DNA of 64,000 bases from Mycobacteroides abscessus ATCC 19977 (lineage in GTDB: Bacteria > Actinomycetota > Actinomycetes > Mycobacteriales > Mycobacteriaceae). The stretch is from contig NC_010397.1 of NCBI RefSeq assembly GCF_000069185.1, forward strand, positions 1,736,001-1,800,000, written 5' to 3'. Within the stretch, counting starts at the first letter, position 1, and each line of letters begins with the position of its first letter. The translations under genes were made by a program, and so were the position numbers. Below the pieces are notes generated by a model. The model was not told the origin of the DNA and searched no databases. It saw only the letters and a program-made list of their open reading frames with translations. Of this stretch, positions 48,654 through 57,482 are shown piece after piece.

Positions 48654-49282
48654 CCTACCGCATCGGCATAGTTGGCCATAACAAGCGGGCCGCCGCGGCC
48701 CATAACCTGATGGAAGCTACTGGTGCAGCGTTCCTGTCGTTAGACAACGGATCTAAGGGCTGCAACGGCAACCACCGCCATGTACTCGAGTGGCTATCCA
48801 CCAGCCCTACTGAGTGGGTAGTTGTCCTTGAGGATGACGCCCAACCCATAGACGACTTCCGCACACAGCTCGATAAAGCGCTCACCGCGGCCCCTTGTGA
48901 CATTGTGTCCCTGTATTTGGGGACCAACTATCCGCGTCTATGGCAGCGCGGCATACAACGCGCCACAACCCAAGCCGACCAAACTGATTCGCCCTGGCTG
49001 GTATCCGAGCATCTACTACACGCAGTGGGGTATTGCATCCGCACCACCCTGGTACCTGATCTTCTCGACGCCCTACCTGAGATGCCCATTGACGACGCCA
49101 TCACCACATGGGCCAGAGACCAAGAGCACCGCATCGCCTACACATGGCCAAGCCTCGTAGACCACGAGGATGCGGACACCTTGATCTCCAAGCGCCCCAC
49201 ACGTAACGCCCCACGCAAGGCCCACCGCACAGGCACACGCACCCAATGGGCTGGCCCCACCGTAGAACTGGAGTACTGCTGA
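48650..49282 (+). CDS. Glycosyltransferase family 25-like protein
   Basis: A protein of about 210 residues. The WVVVLEDDAQP motif and the IVSLYLG strand resemble GT25 (LPS galactosyltransferase type), where the EDD acts in metal and sugar binding. N-terminal IGIVGHNKRAAAAHNLM. The start is a TTG or GTG between 48641 and 48650, overlapping the previous gene by up to 13 bases. The C terminus is basic. Confidence 0.72.
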   Translation: MTYRIGIVGHNKRAAAAHNLMEATGAAFLSLDNGSKGCNGNHRHVLEWLSTSPTEWVVVLEDDAQPIDDFRTQLDKALTAAPCDIVSLYLGTNYPRLWQRGIQRATTQADQTDSPWLVSEHLLHAVGYCIRTTLVPDLLDALPEMPIDDAITTWARDQEHRIAYTWPSLVDHEDADTLISKRPTRNAPRKAHRTGTRTQWAGPTVELEYC

Positions 49283-49410
49283 TGCCCGAAGAGATGACTA
49301 CGGCCGCCTTTCATGTCGATGCGGGCACGTCCCGTACGGAGCGCACCACAGTAAGTGCAACGTTCGAAGTCGTGGGTTGCGAAGCCGTGATTGATCTAGG
49401 TACCTCCTAA
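49282..49410 (+). CDS. Very small beta-like protein (42 aa)
   Basis: ATG 49282 (TGATG overlap) to TAA 49408; starts MPEEMTTAAFHVDAGTSR. Not recognised. Confidence 0.55.
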   Translation: MPEEMTTAAFHVDAGTSRTERTTVSATFEVVGCEAVIDLGTS

Positions 49411-49423
49411 GGGGGATTCACTA

Positions 49424-49708
49424 ATGCCCGTCCTAGTCTGCTCACGAGGCAAGGAATACGTACACCCATCAGGCACGCACTACCTGTCCAGTCCCACCAA
49501 TGTGCTGCACATCTTCAATGGTGAAACCAACGTCGCGTCCTACCGCGAATGGGACTATGCCTGGATACCCAACGGAGAACCCGGCACAGGCCAACACGTC
49601 GACAACTCGATCAACTTCAACAGGCCAGTCGGTGTCACCACCGTGGAGGAGCAGCAGAAGCGCGCGCGTCTGCAGTTGTCCCGAGATGGCCATGCCCCGC
49701 GCACCTAG
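49424..49708 (+). CDS. Unknown protein (94 aa), possibly virion-associated
   Basis: Beta-rich (VLVCSRGKEYVHPSGTHYL) with a short polar C terminus. It starts after GGGGG and overlaps the HNH gene by 17 bases. Not recognised. Confidence 0.6.
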   Translation: MPVLVCSRGKEYVHPSGTHYLSSPTNVLHIFNGETNVASYREWDYAWIPNGEPGTGQHVDNSINFNRPVGVTTVEEQQKRARLQLSRDGHAPRT

Positions 49709-50039
49709 AGTCTGCGCACACCCTGACTGCACAGAGCTGGTGCATGGCGCTAGGCGCTGCCCCCAGCATCAGGTAAGCGGCTGGTCCTCTAGTCCACGCA
49801 CCGCATCCGCAGGACGCACAGGAACCAGCGCATGGAGACGCACCAGAGCCTACGTCCTACACCGCGACAACCACACATGCCAGATACGCGGACCACGATG
49901 CACCACCCACGCCACCGAAGTCGACCACATCAAACCAGTCAGCCTCGGCGGCACAGACTTCGCAATCAACTGCCAAGCAACCTGCCACACCTGCCACGCC
50001 TGGAAAACCGCACAGGAAGCCAACACGGCCCGGCAATGA
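49692..50039 (+). CDS. HNH endonuclease next to terminase
   Basis: A 115-residue HNH nuclease: Cys-rich N terminus (CAHPDC, CPQH), then CQIRGPRC, the HNH core EVDHIKPVSLGG, and CHTCH at the end. In HK97-like phages an HNH protein beside the terminase genes is needed for specific cos cleavage and packaging, and this position fits. The ATG at 49692 was chosen over the long antisense-like N-terminal extension. Confidence 0.88.
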   Translation: MPRAPRVCAHPDCTELVHGARRCPQHQVSGWSSSPRTASAGRTGTSAWRRTRAYVLHRDNHTCQIRGPRCTTHATEVDHIKPVSLGGTDFAINCQATCHTCHAWKTAQEANTARQ

Positions 50040-50129
50040 CCCCCTGGGGACCACCCCCACCCCACCCCACGCCCCGACATCGGCCAGACGCCGTCTTTTC
50101 GGCCTGTACGGGTTCCCCAGCTTTTCCGG

Positions 50130-50162
50130 CCCCGAAACGGGGCGTCCAAGTCCCGAAACGGG
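50130..50162 (+). repeat. Tandem CCCGAAACGGG dyads before terS
   Basis: CCCCG-AAA-CGGGG (50130-50142) and CCCG-AAA-CGGG (50152-50162) are two copies of the same dyad, 22 bases apart, on the same helix face. They lie in the only sizable gap (50040-50171) between HNH and small terminase, where a cos or terminase-binding site would be expected. Confidence 0.65.
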
Positions 50163-50171
50163 AGGTTGATG

Positions 50172-50627
50172 ATGCCTGGACCCACCAAGAAAGATCCGAG
50201 TCTGGTTGCTCGGCGCAATAAGACGACGACCAGGGCTGTTTTGTCTGCCGATCACGACATTGAAGCGCCCGAGCTCCCTGCGGAGATCGCGTGGCATTCG
50301 ATGACGAAGCGTTGGTGGGCTGATATTTGGTCGTCTCCGATGGCTCCCGAGTATGCGGAGTCGGACATCAACGGTTTGTTGCGTGTGGCGATGTTGTACA
50401 ACGACTTTTGGTTGGCGGAGACAGCGAAAGAGCGGGCTGAGATTCAGGTTCGGCTCGAGAAGGCCGATGTCGACTACGGAACTAACCCGATGGCTCGGCG
50501 CCGGCTGGAATGGCAGATCGAGCAGTCGGAGGATTCGAAGGCAAAGGGACAGAAGCGCCGCGGCGTCCCCAACCCCGCCCCGATGCCAGAACCCGACTCC
50601 GATCCGCGGCTCAAGCTAGTCCAATAG
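50172..50627 (+). CDS. terS: Terminase small subunit
   Basis: A 151-residue protein immediately before the large terminase, starting MPGPTKKDPSLVARRNK, with a helical core typical of phage TerS proteins that recognise cos or pac. GGGAGG lies six bases before ATG 50172. Size and position are the main evidence. Confidence 0.85.
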   Translation: MPGPTKKDPSLVARRNKTTTRAVLSADHDIEAPELPAEIAWHSMTKRWWADIWSSPMAPEYAESDINGLLRVAMLYNDFWLAETAKERAEIQVRLEKADVDYGTNPMARRRLEWQIEQSEDSKAKGQKRRGVPNPAPMPEPDSDPRLKLVQ

Positions 50628-50634
50628 TCCCGCC

Positions 50635-52287
50635 ATGGCGGTTCTGATTGTTCCGCCGCTCGACCTGTCCTACCCGACATTGGGGCCGCAGGTCTGCCAG
50701 TTCATCGAAGAGCGGATGGTGTTCGGCCCCGGATCCCTATCGGGGCAGCCGGCACGCCTCGATGACGAGAAGCGCGGCATCATCTACCGCCTCTACGAGA
50801 TCTACCCGCAAGGGCACCGGCTTGCGGGGCGGCGCAGGTTTCAGCGTGGAGCCATTGAGGTCCGTAAGGGGCTGGCGAAAACCGAGCTCGCCGCTTGGAT
50901 ATCGGGTTGCGAGCTGCACCCCGAGGCTCCGGTTCGGTGCGACGGGTTCGACGCCAGCGGCAATCCGGTCGGCCGGCCCGTGGAGTCGCCCGTCATTCCG
51001 ATGATGGCGGTCACCGAGGAGCAGGTGGAAGAGCTCGCGTACGGCGTGCTCAAGTATGTGCTCGAAAATGGGCCTGACGCGGAACTGTTCGTGATCACTA
51101 AAGAGAAGATCATCCGAAAGGGCTGGAACGGAACCGAAGACGGCTTTGTCGTCGCGGTATCCAACGCCCCCGGATCCCGAGACGGTGCACGAACCACCTT
51201 CCAGCACTTCGATGAACCACACCGATTGTTCATGCAGCGGATGCGGGACGCGCACGAAACGATGCTCCAGAACATGCCGAAGCGGCCCCTCGAGGATCCG
51301 TGGACGCTGTACACCTCCACCGCGGGCCAGCCGGGGCAGAACAGCATCGAAGAGGATGTTCTCGCCGAAGCGGAAGCTATCGACAAAGGTGAGGTTGACG
51401 ACCCCAGCCTGTTCTTCTTCCGCCGATGGGCCGGCGACGAGCACCGCGACCTATCCACTGTGGAGAACCGGATCGCAGCCGTCGCAGACGCCACCGGCCC
51501 CGTAGGGGAGTGGGGCGTCGGCCAGTTTGAGCGGATCGCAAAGGACTACGACCGCAAGGGCATCGACAAAGCCTACTGGGAACGGGTGTGGCTGAATCGG
51601 TGGCGCAAATCTGGCTACCAAGCGTTCGACATGCTCAAAGTCGAATCCCTGCGCTTCGAGGACGAAGACAAACCGTGGGGTCCGATACCGGACGCCGCGT
51701 TCGTCACCGCAGGGTTTGACGGCGCGAGGTTCCGTGACGCCACTGCACTCACCATCACGGATATCGAGACCGGACGGCAGATGCTTTTGGGCTGCTGGGA
51801 GCGCCCTGAAAACGCTGAGGACTGGGAAATCCCAGAGGATGAGGTCACGGACCTAGTCACGGACATGATGTCCCGGTATGAGGTGTGGCGCATGTACTGC
51901 GACCCGCCCCACTGGACAGAAACCGTTGCTTCATGGGCGGCCCGATTCCCCGATCAAGTTGTCGAGTGGTTCACCCAACGCAAAACGCCTATGGCCGCCG
52001 CGGTTAGGGCGTATGTCGAGGCTATCGATTCCGGGATTGTCACTTATGGCGAAAACGCCTGGCAAGAGACGCTGATCAAGCATATGGGAAACGCTGGCAG
52101 ACACGAGTTGAAGCTCCTTGACGACCAGGGAGCGCCGCTGTGGATCCTCCAGAAGCAAGACGGGCGCCTCGAGGACAAGTTCGACGCAGCAATGTCCGCG
52201 GTCCTGTCCTGGACAGCCTGTGTCGATGCTCGACGATCCGGGGCTAAGCCGCGGCCGAAATCTTATGTGCCGAGGCGCATCTACTAA
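50635..52287 (+). CDS. terL: Terminase large subunit
   Basis: A 550-residue DNA-packaging ATPase and nuclease. A variant Walker A is seen as RKGLAKTE (77-84). Downstream, acidic residues in VTAGFDGARFRDATAL and the DAAMSAVLSW segment suit the RNase H-like nuclease metal site. It packages DNA through the portal. Full length, ending one codon before the portal frame. Confidence 0.92.
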   Translation: MAVLIVPPLDLSYPTLGPQVCQFIEERMVFGPGSLSGQPARLDDEKRGIIYRLYEIYPQGHRLAGRRRFQRGAIEVRKGLAKTELAAWISGCELHPEAPVRCDGFDASGNPVGRPVESPVIPMMAVTEEQVEELAYGVLKYVLENGPDAELFVITKEKIIRKGWNGTEDGFVVAVSNAPGSRDGARTTFQHFDEPHRLFMQRMRDAHETMLQNMPKRPLEDPWTLYTSTAGQPGQNSIEEDVLAEAEAIDKGEVDDPSLFFFRRWAGDEHRDLSTVENRIAAVADATGPVGEWGVGQFERIAKDYDRKGIDKAYWERVWLNRWRKSGYQAFDMLKVESLRFEDEDKPWGPIPDAAFVTAGFDGARFRDATALTITDIETGRQMLLGCWERPENAEDWEIPEDEVTDLVTDMMSRYEVWRMYCDPPHWTETVASWAARFPDQVVEWFTQRKTPMAAAVRAYVEAIDSGIVTYGENAWQETLIKHMGNAGRHELKLLDDQGAPLWILQKQDGRLEDKFDAAMSAVLSWTACVDARRSGAKPRPKSYVPRRIY

Positions 52288-52305
52288 ATGACAGAAGGGA
52301 GTCCC

Positions 52306-53670
52306 ATGGCGTCTACACCAGAAGAATGGCTCCCCATCCTGACCAAGCGCATCGACGACAACATGCCGCGAGTCCGGCTCCTGGACCGGTATGTGTCCGG
52401 CGACGCACCGCTACCGGAGCAGTCGAAGAACACGAAAGCATCCTGGAAAGCGTTCCAGAAGATGTCCCGCACCAACTGGGGCATGCTGATACGAGACTCA
52501 GTTTCTGATCGCATCGTGCCGAACGGAATCACAGTCGACGGGTCCGCGGACTCGGAGACTGCTAAGCAGGCGCAACGCATCTACCGCGACAACCGCATGG
52601 ATGCCGTTGTGCGGCAGTGGCTCGACTACGGGCTGACCTTCCGCGATTCATACCTGACTTGCTGGCAGGGAAATGACGGCCAGGCAATAATCACCGCCGA
52701 TTCCCCCGAAACCATGTACGCCGCAGTAGATCCCCTGCAGCCTTGGCGAGTGCGTGCCGCGATCCGCTACTGGCGCGACATAGACGAAGAGAAAGACTTT
52801 GCGTTCGTTTGGGTGAACGGTGCGCGCCAGAAGTTCTCACGCCCCTGCTACGTGCAGAACATCAACTCCAAGCGCCTCATGACCAGAATCTCGGGCGGTT
52901 GGGAGCCTGAAACCGACCTGATCGAGACTGACGGCGCCCCACCTGTGGTTGTGTACACCAACCCGGGCGGTGCTGGGGTTTTCGAGACCCATATAGATCT
53001 CATCAACCGCATCAACTCCGGCGTTCTGCAGCGCTTGTCGACGATGGCGATGCAAGCGTTCCGTCAGCGCGCTCTAAAGAAGGAGGGAGACAAGCCCCTA
53101 CCGGCGGTCGATGACAAAGGCAACGCCATCGACTATGCGGCCATCTTTGAACCAGCCCCCGGAGCGCTGTGGGATCTCCCACCAGGTGTTGACATTTGGG
53201 AATCTGCCACAACCGATGCAAGCCCCATGCTCGCCGCGTCGAAAGAAGACATCCGGCATCTCTCGGCGGCCACGAAAACGCCCCTTCCCATGCTGATGCC
53301 CGATGGCGCAAATCAGACGGCGGAAGGCGCGATGAACACCGAGAAGGGCTTCATTTTCAAGTGTGAAGCATGCCTAGCGGTAGTGAAACTCGGCCTCGAA
53401 GCCATCATCGTTAAGGCGCTAGAGACCGAAGGTGTCGCAGACGTAGGCAATGTTGAGGTGTCATTCGAGGCGCCAGCCCGTGTGACACTCTCTGAGAAGT
53501 ACTCTGCCGCAGCACAAGCGGCGGCAGCAGGGGAGCCGTGGGGCTCAATTGCGCGGAACATCCTCAAGTACTCACCCGACCAGATTGCACAAGTCGAAAA
53601 GGATCGGGCCAAGGAAGAGGCGATGGCGCCACAAGTAGCGCCACCTGCTCCACAAGACTTCCCCCAGTAG
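52306..53670 (+). CDS. Portal protein (SPP1 gp6-like)
   Basis: A 454-residue portal protein that forms the dodecameric DNA gate. Family features: an N-terminal helical part (WLPILTKRIDDNMPRVRLLDRY), the central stem and the C-terminal clip, with the DLINRINSGVLQRLSTMAMQAFRQR crown-like helix. AAGGGAG precedes ATG 52306; an ATG at 52288 directly after terL is the alternative. Confidence 0.9.
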   Translation: MASTPEEWLPILTKRIDDNMPRVRLLDRYVSGDAPLPEQSKNTKASWKAFQKMSRTNWGMLIRDSVSDRIVPNGITVDGSADSETAKQAQRIYRDNRMDAVVRQWLDYGLTFRDSYLTCWQGNDGQAIITADSPETMYAAVDPLQPWRVRAAIRYWRDIDEEKDFAFVWVNGARQKFSRPCYVQNINSKRLMTRISGGWEPETDLIETDGAPPVVVYTNPGGAGVFETHIDLINRINSGVLQRLSTMAMQAFRQRALKKEGDKPLPAVDDKGNAIDYAAIFEPAPGALWDLPPGVDIWESATTDASPMLAASKEDIRHLSAATKTPLPMLMPDGANQTAEGAMNTEKGFIFKCEACLAVVKLGLEAIIVKALETEGVADVGNVEVSFEAPARVTLSEKYSAAAQAAAAGEPWGSIARNILKYSPDQIAQVEKDRAKEEAMAPQVAPPAPQDFPQ

Positions 53671-53689
53671 GGGGTTCGCCCGTACGGGC
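53661..53689 (+). repeat. Hairpin and palindrome between portal and scaffold
   Basis: CCCCC-agta-GGGGG (53661-53674) spans the portal stop, and GCCCGTACGGGC (53678-53689) is a perfect 12-base palindrome. They may set expression of portal versus scaffold/capsid. Confidence 0.5.
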
Positions 53690-53720
53690 GCCACCAATGC
53701 GAAACGCAAAGGAATTTCAC

Positions 53721-54335
53721 ATGTCTGATGTGACCCCGAATGACATGCCGGGAGCCGTAACGGAACCGGGCGAACCAGAAGGAACCGTAGACGCCATCAA
53801 GGCGCCGAAATCCGAAGCCAAAACCGATGGTTTGACCGCTGAGGAACGGCAAGAGCTGGACAGACTTCGCGCCACCCGCGTTGAGGAACGACGCTGGGAA
53901 AAGCGCGCGAAGGAAAACTACGACGACGCCACCAAGTGGCGTGAGCTCATCGAGAAGAGCGGCGGAGACAAGAAAGAGTTCGACCCAAGGGCCGAAATCG
54001 ACAAGATCCGAGCCGAACTGACCACCGAACGCACCGAACGGTTGCGATCAGAGGTCGCCAGAACCACCGGAGTTGACCCTGAGGACATCAAGGGCGGCAC
54101 CGAAGAAGAGATGCGCGAATCCGCCGAACGGTGGAAGGTGCGTTTCAACGCTCGACTCGAAGAAGCGATCAAGTCGAAGTCCGCACCGGCCGCAGCGCCG
54201 GCAGCCGAGGTTACTTCAGACAAGAAAGTCACCGGTCCCAAGCAGTTGACCCGTGATGACCTCAAAAACATGTCCCCCAAGGCGATTCGAGAAGCCCGCG
54301 AGAGCGGGCAGCTCGACGAGCTGATGGGGAAGTAA
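53721..54335 (+). CDS. Scaffolding protein
   Basis: A 204-residue, highly charged helical protein with an acidic Pro/Glu-rich N terminus, central coiled coil (LTAEERQELDRLRATRVEER) and basic C terminus (DDLKNMSPKAIREARESG). This is the typical build of a phage scaffold, placed between portal and capsid. AAGGAA precedes the ATG. Confidence 0.9.
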   Translation: MSDVTPNDMPGAVTEPGEPEGTVDAIKAPKSEAKTDGLTAEERQELDRLRATRVEERRWEKRAKENYDDATKWRELIEKSGGDKKEFDPRAEIDKIRAELTTERTERLRSEVARTTGVDPEDIKGGTEEEMRESAERWKVRFNARLEEAIKSKSAPAAAPAAEVTSDKKVTGPKQLTRDDLKNMSPKAIREARESGQLDELMGK

Positions 54336-54356
54336 GCATAGGAAGGAGCCAGTCAG

Positions 54357-55187
54357 ATGGCTGTTACCCATTTCATCCCCGAAATCTGGTCGTCCTACAT
54401 TCTTGAGCGCTACATGGCCAAGAATGTGTTCGCCTCCCTCGTTGACCGCAAGTACGAAGGTGAAGCCCGCAAGGGCAACACCATCCACATCCCCGGTGTG
54501 GTCGCCCCGGCGGTCAAGGACTACAAGGCGGCTAGCCGCACCACGTCGGCAGACGCCATCAGCGACACCGGAATCGACATCCTGATCGATCAGGAGAAGA
54601 ACTTCGACTTCTACGTCGACGACATCGACAACGCGCAGTCGAACGAAAACCTGCTGCCGCTGTACACCGACGCCGCCGGTGACTCGCTGGCCACCGACGC
54701 CGACCAGTTCATCGCCAACCTGCTTGTCGCCAACGCCACCGGCATGCCATGGTCGTCCAACCCCACCACGGGAGATGGCGCGTTCAACGTCGTCAAGGAC
54801 GCCCGCAAGCTGATGAACAAGGCCAACGTTCCTGACGACGATCTGCGTGTCGCGGTTGTGAACGCCGAGTTCGAAGCCTTGCTGGTCGGTGCTGATTCGA
54901 AGCTCACCAGCTTCGATTCGTCCGGCGACACCGCTGGTCTGCGCAACGCCACTGTTGGAAAGCTGCTCGGATTCCGTGTGGTTACCTCGAACAACCTGCC
55001 TGAGTCTGACTCGCCGCAGGCCGTGTTCTTCCACCAGCGTGCCGCAGCGTTCGTGTCTCAGATTGACGAGGTCGAAGGCATGCGCGCACAGGACAAGTTC
55101 GCCGACCGCATCCGCGGCCTGCATGTGTACGGCGGCAAGGTCGTTCAGGCCCCCGGCGTGCTCGTCTTCAACCGGGCCGGCAGCTAG
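54357..55187 (+). CDS. Major capsid protein
   Basis: A 276-residue coat protein of the HK97 fold, P22-coat-like type. It starts MAVTHFIPEIWSSYILERYM and has the domain order expected for this class: N-arm, E-loop region and the DADQFIANLLVANATG helix. No protease gene is seen upstream, so the capsid may mature without cleavage. Confidence 0.93.
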   Translation: MAVTHFIPEIWSSYILERYMAKNVFASLVDRKYEGEARKGNTIHIPGVVAPAVKDYKAASRTTSADAISDTGIDILIDQEKNFDFYVDDIDNAQSNENLLPLYTDAAGDSLATDADQFIANLLVANATGMPWSSNPTTGDGAFNVVKDARKLMNKANVPDDDLRVAVVNAEFEALLVGADSKLTSFDSSGDTAGLRNATVGKLLGFRVVTSNNLPESDSPQAVFFHQRAAAFVSQIDEVEGMRAQDKFADRIRGLHVYGGKVVQAPGVLVFNRAGS

Positions 55188-55759
55188 TGCTGGCATCTCC
55201 CGCTGACGTCGCCCACGCCCTAGGGCTGGAAGACGAGAACGAGCTCACCGCCTCCCAGCAGGCCCGTGTCGAGGGCCTGCTGGAGAGGGTGTCTCGAAGG
55301 TTTCAGCGGGAGGCCGGACGAACCCTGACCGCAGGGGCGGTGACCGTGCGTGCACTCACGGTGGAGGGCCGGGTACATCTACCGGACCCCCCGTCTGGAG
55401 ACACTGTTACGGTCACCGACCTCTGTGGTAACACGCTCGAAGGTGTCATCGAGGGCGACTACGTTGATGTCACCCGCAACGGGTGCCCTGTCGCCACGGG
55501 TGAAATCCTTGTCGTCGAATACACCCGAGATGAGCCGCCCCAGGCCGCAATAGATGCGGTAGCGGCGATGGTCGCGCGCCACCTCACGGTGGAACCCGGT
55601 TCACCCGAATCGAAGTCCACCGACCTCACCGCGGGCGCGGATTTTCGGCAGCGTCTTGCCGACTGGGTGTCTGACACATCCTTGTTCACCGACGAGGAAC
55701 TAGCGGAGGCGAGAAGCTACCGCTACCCCGTCCCTAATGTGATCATCCACCGCCTGTGA
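55187..55759 (+). CDS. Head-to-tail adaptor (connector 1)
   Basis: A 190-residue protein in the gp6/adaptor position, with helical ends and the phage Gp19/Gp15-type pattern (LLERVSRRFQREAGRTLTAG, then GEILVVEYTRD). It should bind below the portal. GTG start overlaps the capsid stop by one base. Confidence 0.85.
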   Translation: MLASPADVAHALGLEDENELTASQQARVEGLLERVSRRFQREAGRTLTAGAVTVRALTVEGRVHLPDPPSGDTVTVTDLCGNTLEGVIEGDYVDVTRNGCPVATGEILVVEYTRDEPPQAAIDAVAAMVARHLTVEPGSPESKSTDLTAGADFRQRLADWVSDTSLFTDEELAEARSYRYPVPNVIIHRL

Positions 55760-56091
55760 CCTTCGAATCACTGGCCAGGATCCCGGTCACGTACACCCCA
55801 TACACGGGTGTCACTCAGGATTCCCTAGGGAACGATGTTCCCTCATTCGGCCCCACAGTGGACCTGAAGGCGTACTCGTATGCCCCGCACCGGACTGAAG
55901 ACACGGACGGGCACACCTCACGCGATATCGCAGAAGTCGATCTAGCCATGCCCCCCATGACCGTTGATCTGATGTCCCGATTCGGGATCAATGGGAAAAC
56001 CTACGAGGTGGTGGGTGAACGCGACGAAACAGGCGGATTCCACGGCTGGAAGCCAGGAATCATCGTCGAGCTGAAAAGGGTGACCGGATAG
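55756..56091 (+). CDS. Head-to-tail stopper (connector 2)
   Basis: A 111-residue beta-rich protein in the stopper position (ARIPVTYTPYTGVTQDSLGN start, GINGKTYEVVGERDETGGFHG core). GTG start overlaps the adaptor stop. Confidence 0.82.
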   Translation: MTFESLARIPVTYTPYTGVTQDSLGNDVPSFGPTVDLKAYSYAPHRTEDTDGHTSRDIAEVDLAMPPMTVDLMSRFGINGKTYEVVGERDETGGFHGWKPGIIVELKRVTG

Positions 56092-56357
56092 TGGCCAAGT
56101 TCAGGCTGAATCGTAAGGCGCAGAGCGAATTGACGAAGGAAATCGTCGAGAAGGTCTGCGTTCCCATGATGCAGCGGGTCGCTGACGCCTGCAACCAAGA
56201 AGCGGGACTGGAAGACGGTTTCCGCGTCTCGGTAGAAGGCGATGATCCTTTGGATAAGCGCGACTACCGGGCAACAGCTATCGCCGCAACGGCAGAGGCC
56301 ATCCGGTACGACCACAAGCACGACGCACTGCTACACAACTTTGGCGAGGCTGGCTGA
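56091..56357 (+). CDS. Neck/HK97-gp10-like protein (connector 3)
   Basis: An 88-residue protein with a basic helical N terminus (RLNRKAQSELTKEIVEKV) and the compact fold expected for HK97 gp10-type neck proteins. One-base overlap with the stopper gene. Confidence 0.78.
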   Translation: MAKFRLNRKAQSELTKEIVEKVCVPMMQRVADACNQEAGLEDGFRVSVEGDDPLDKRDYRATAIAATAEAIRYDHKHDALLHNFGEAG

Positions 56358-56734
56358 TGTTCGCCTACCACGCCCAAGTGGTCAGGGACTGGCTGGACGA
56401 AAACATGCCGGTTCGGGTGTCCACTGACGTGCCGAAAACGCGCCCAGCGCAGCTGATCACAATCGATTCAGCGCCAATCTCTAGCGGATACTCGGGAACC
56501 AAAGCCCGCGTACTCGCACGGCGCCGACTGATCATCTACTCATGGGGCGCCAACGAACTGGACGCATACAACCTGATCGAGCAGACGCGTGAATGGCTCC
56601 TCAAACTCCCCGGCAAGGGCCGCGGAGTGCACGCTGTAGACATCGCAGGGGAACCTGCCCGCCGCGATGACATCGAAAGCGAAACGCGACGGTTCGTGAT
56701 GACCGTCGATGTATTAATGCGTTCAAATCCCTGA
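56357..56734 (+). CDS. Tail terminator protein
   Basis: A 125-residue protein with the tail-terminator pattern: helical start (VVRDWLDENMPVRV), beta strands (ARRRLIIYSWG) and a closing RFVMTVDVLMR strand. It should cap the tail tube at the neck. Confidence 0.82.
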   Translation: MFAYHAQVVRDWLDENMPVRVSTDVPKTRPAQLITIDSAPISSGYSGTKARVLARRRLIIYSWGANELDAYNLIEQTREWLLKLPGKGRGVHAVDIAGEPARRDDIESETRRFVMTVDVLMRSNP

Positions 56735-56800
56735 ATTTACAACTAAATACACCCTTTCAAAGGCTCGGCTGCACCGATCTGCTTCTGAAAGGGGCACATC

Positions 56801-57388
56801 ATGGCTGAAGAAGTCGGCAACGTTTTCGCCGCAGAGCCGTCCGCCGCTGGGGCCGCGTTCGTCGCCCCGCTCGGAACTACCCTCCCAACCAGTGTCGACG
56901 GAGTGCTCGATGCCGCGTTCGTCGGTCTTGGGTATGTCGGCGAGGACGGTATCACTGAAACATCGGAGCGGTCCACCGATGAGAAGAAAGACATGGGTGG
57001 CCGCATCGTCAAGGTGCTGCAGACCGAGTACAACCACTCGTTCAAATTCGTCCTCCTGGAATCGCTGAATGCCGATGTCCTCAAGGCGATCTACGGTGCT
57101 TCAAACGTCACCGTCACCCCCGCTGACGGTACTCACGGCACCCAGGTGAAGGTCCGCAAGACCAGCAAGAAGCTGCCCCACCAGACGTGGGTGTTCGACA
57201 CCATCGACTCGGAGCTGTCCGCGAAGTACCGCAACTGCGTCGCAGACGGGCAGGTCATCTCTGTTGGTGATGTGACCTTGGCTAGCAAGGACACCATCGA
57301 ATACGAGGTGGAACTGAAGGTCTTCGAGTCGTCCACCGGTGAATACGTGACCACGTACACCGACGACGGGCGGATCGCGGGCTCCTAA
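56801..57388 (+). CDS. Major tail tube protein
   Basis: A 195-residue protein of the siphovirus tail tube class, beta-rich, with the segment VGEDGITETSERSTDEKKDM and a closing beta domain. It is at the expected place between the terminator and the chaperones. GAAAGGGG precedes the ATG. It is set apart by a 66-base leader and a strong downstream hairpin, in keeping with high expression. Confidence 0.9.
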   Translation: MAEEVGNVFAAEPSAAGAAFVAPLGTTLPTSVDGVLDAAFVGLGYVGEDGITETSERSTDEKKDMGGRIVKVLQTEYNHSFKFVLLESLNADVLKAIYGASNVTVTPADGTHGTQVKVRKTSKKLPHQTWVFDTIDSELSAKYRNCVADGQVISVGDVTLASKDTIEYEVELKVFESSTGEYVTTYTDDGRIAGS

Positions 57389-57393
57389 TAGAC

Positions 57394-57437
57394 GCGGCGG
57401 GGCCGAATTCCCCTGCAGCCGAGCGCGGCCCCGCCGC
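57394..57437 (+). terminator. Perfect 12-bp GC-rich hairpin after the major tail gene
   Basis: GCGGCGGGGCCG (57394-57405) and CGGCCCCGCCGC (57426-57437) are perfect complements around 20 bases. There is no T tract, so partial termination or 3'-end protection of the tail-protein mRNA is most likely. Confidence 0.75.
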
Positions 57438-57482
57438 TCTCCAAGCGCTACGGCTGCACACAAACCCCTTGAAAGGGCGCTC

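Noticed and set aside
52288..54357. Capsid maturation protease or MuF-like gene between portal and capsid
   Set aside because: Only the scaffold frame fits here; no serine-protease motif was seen in it.
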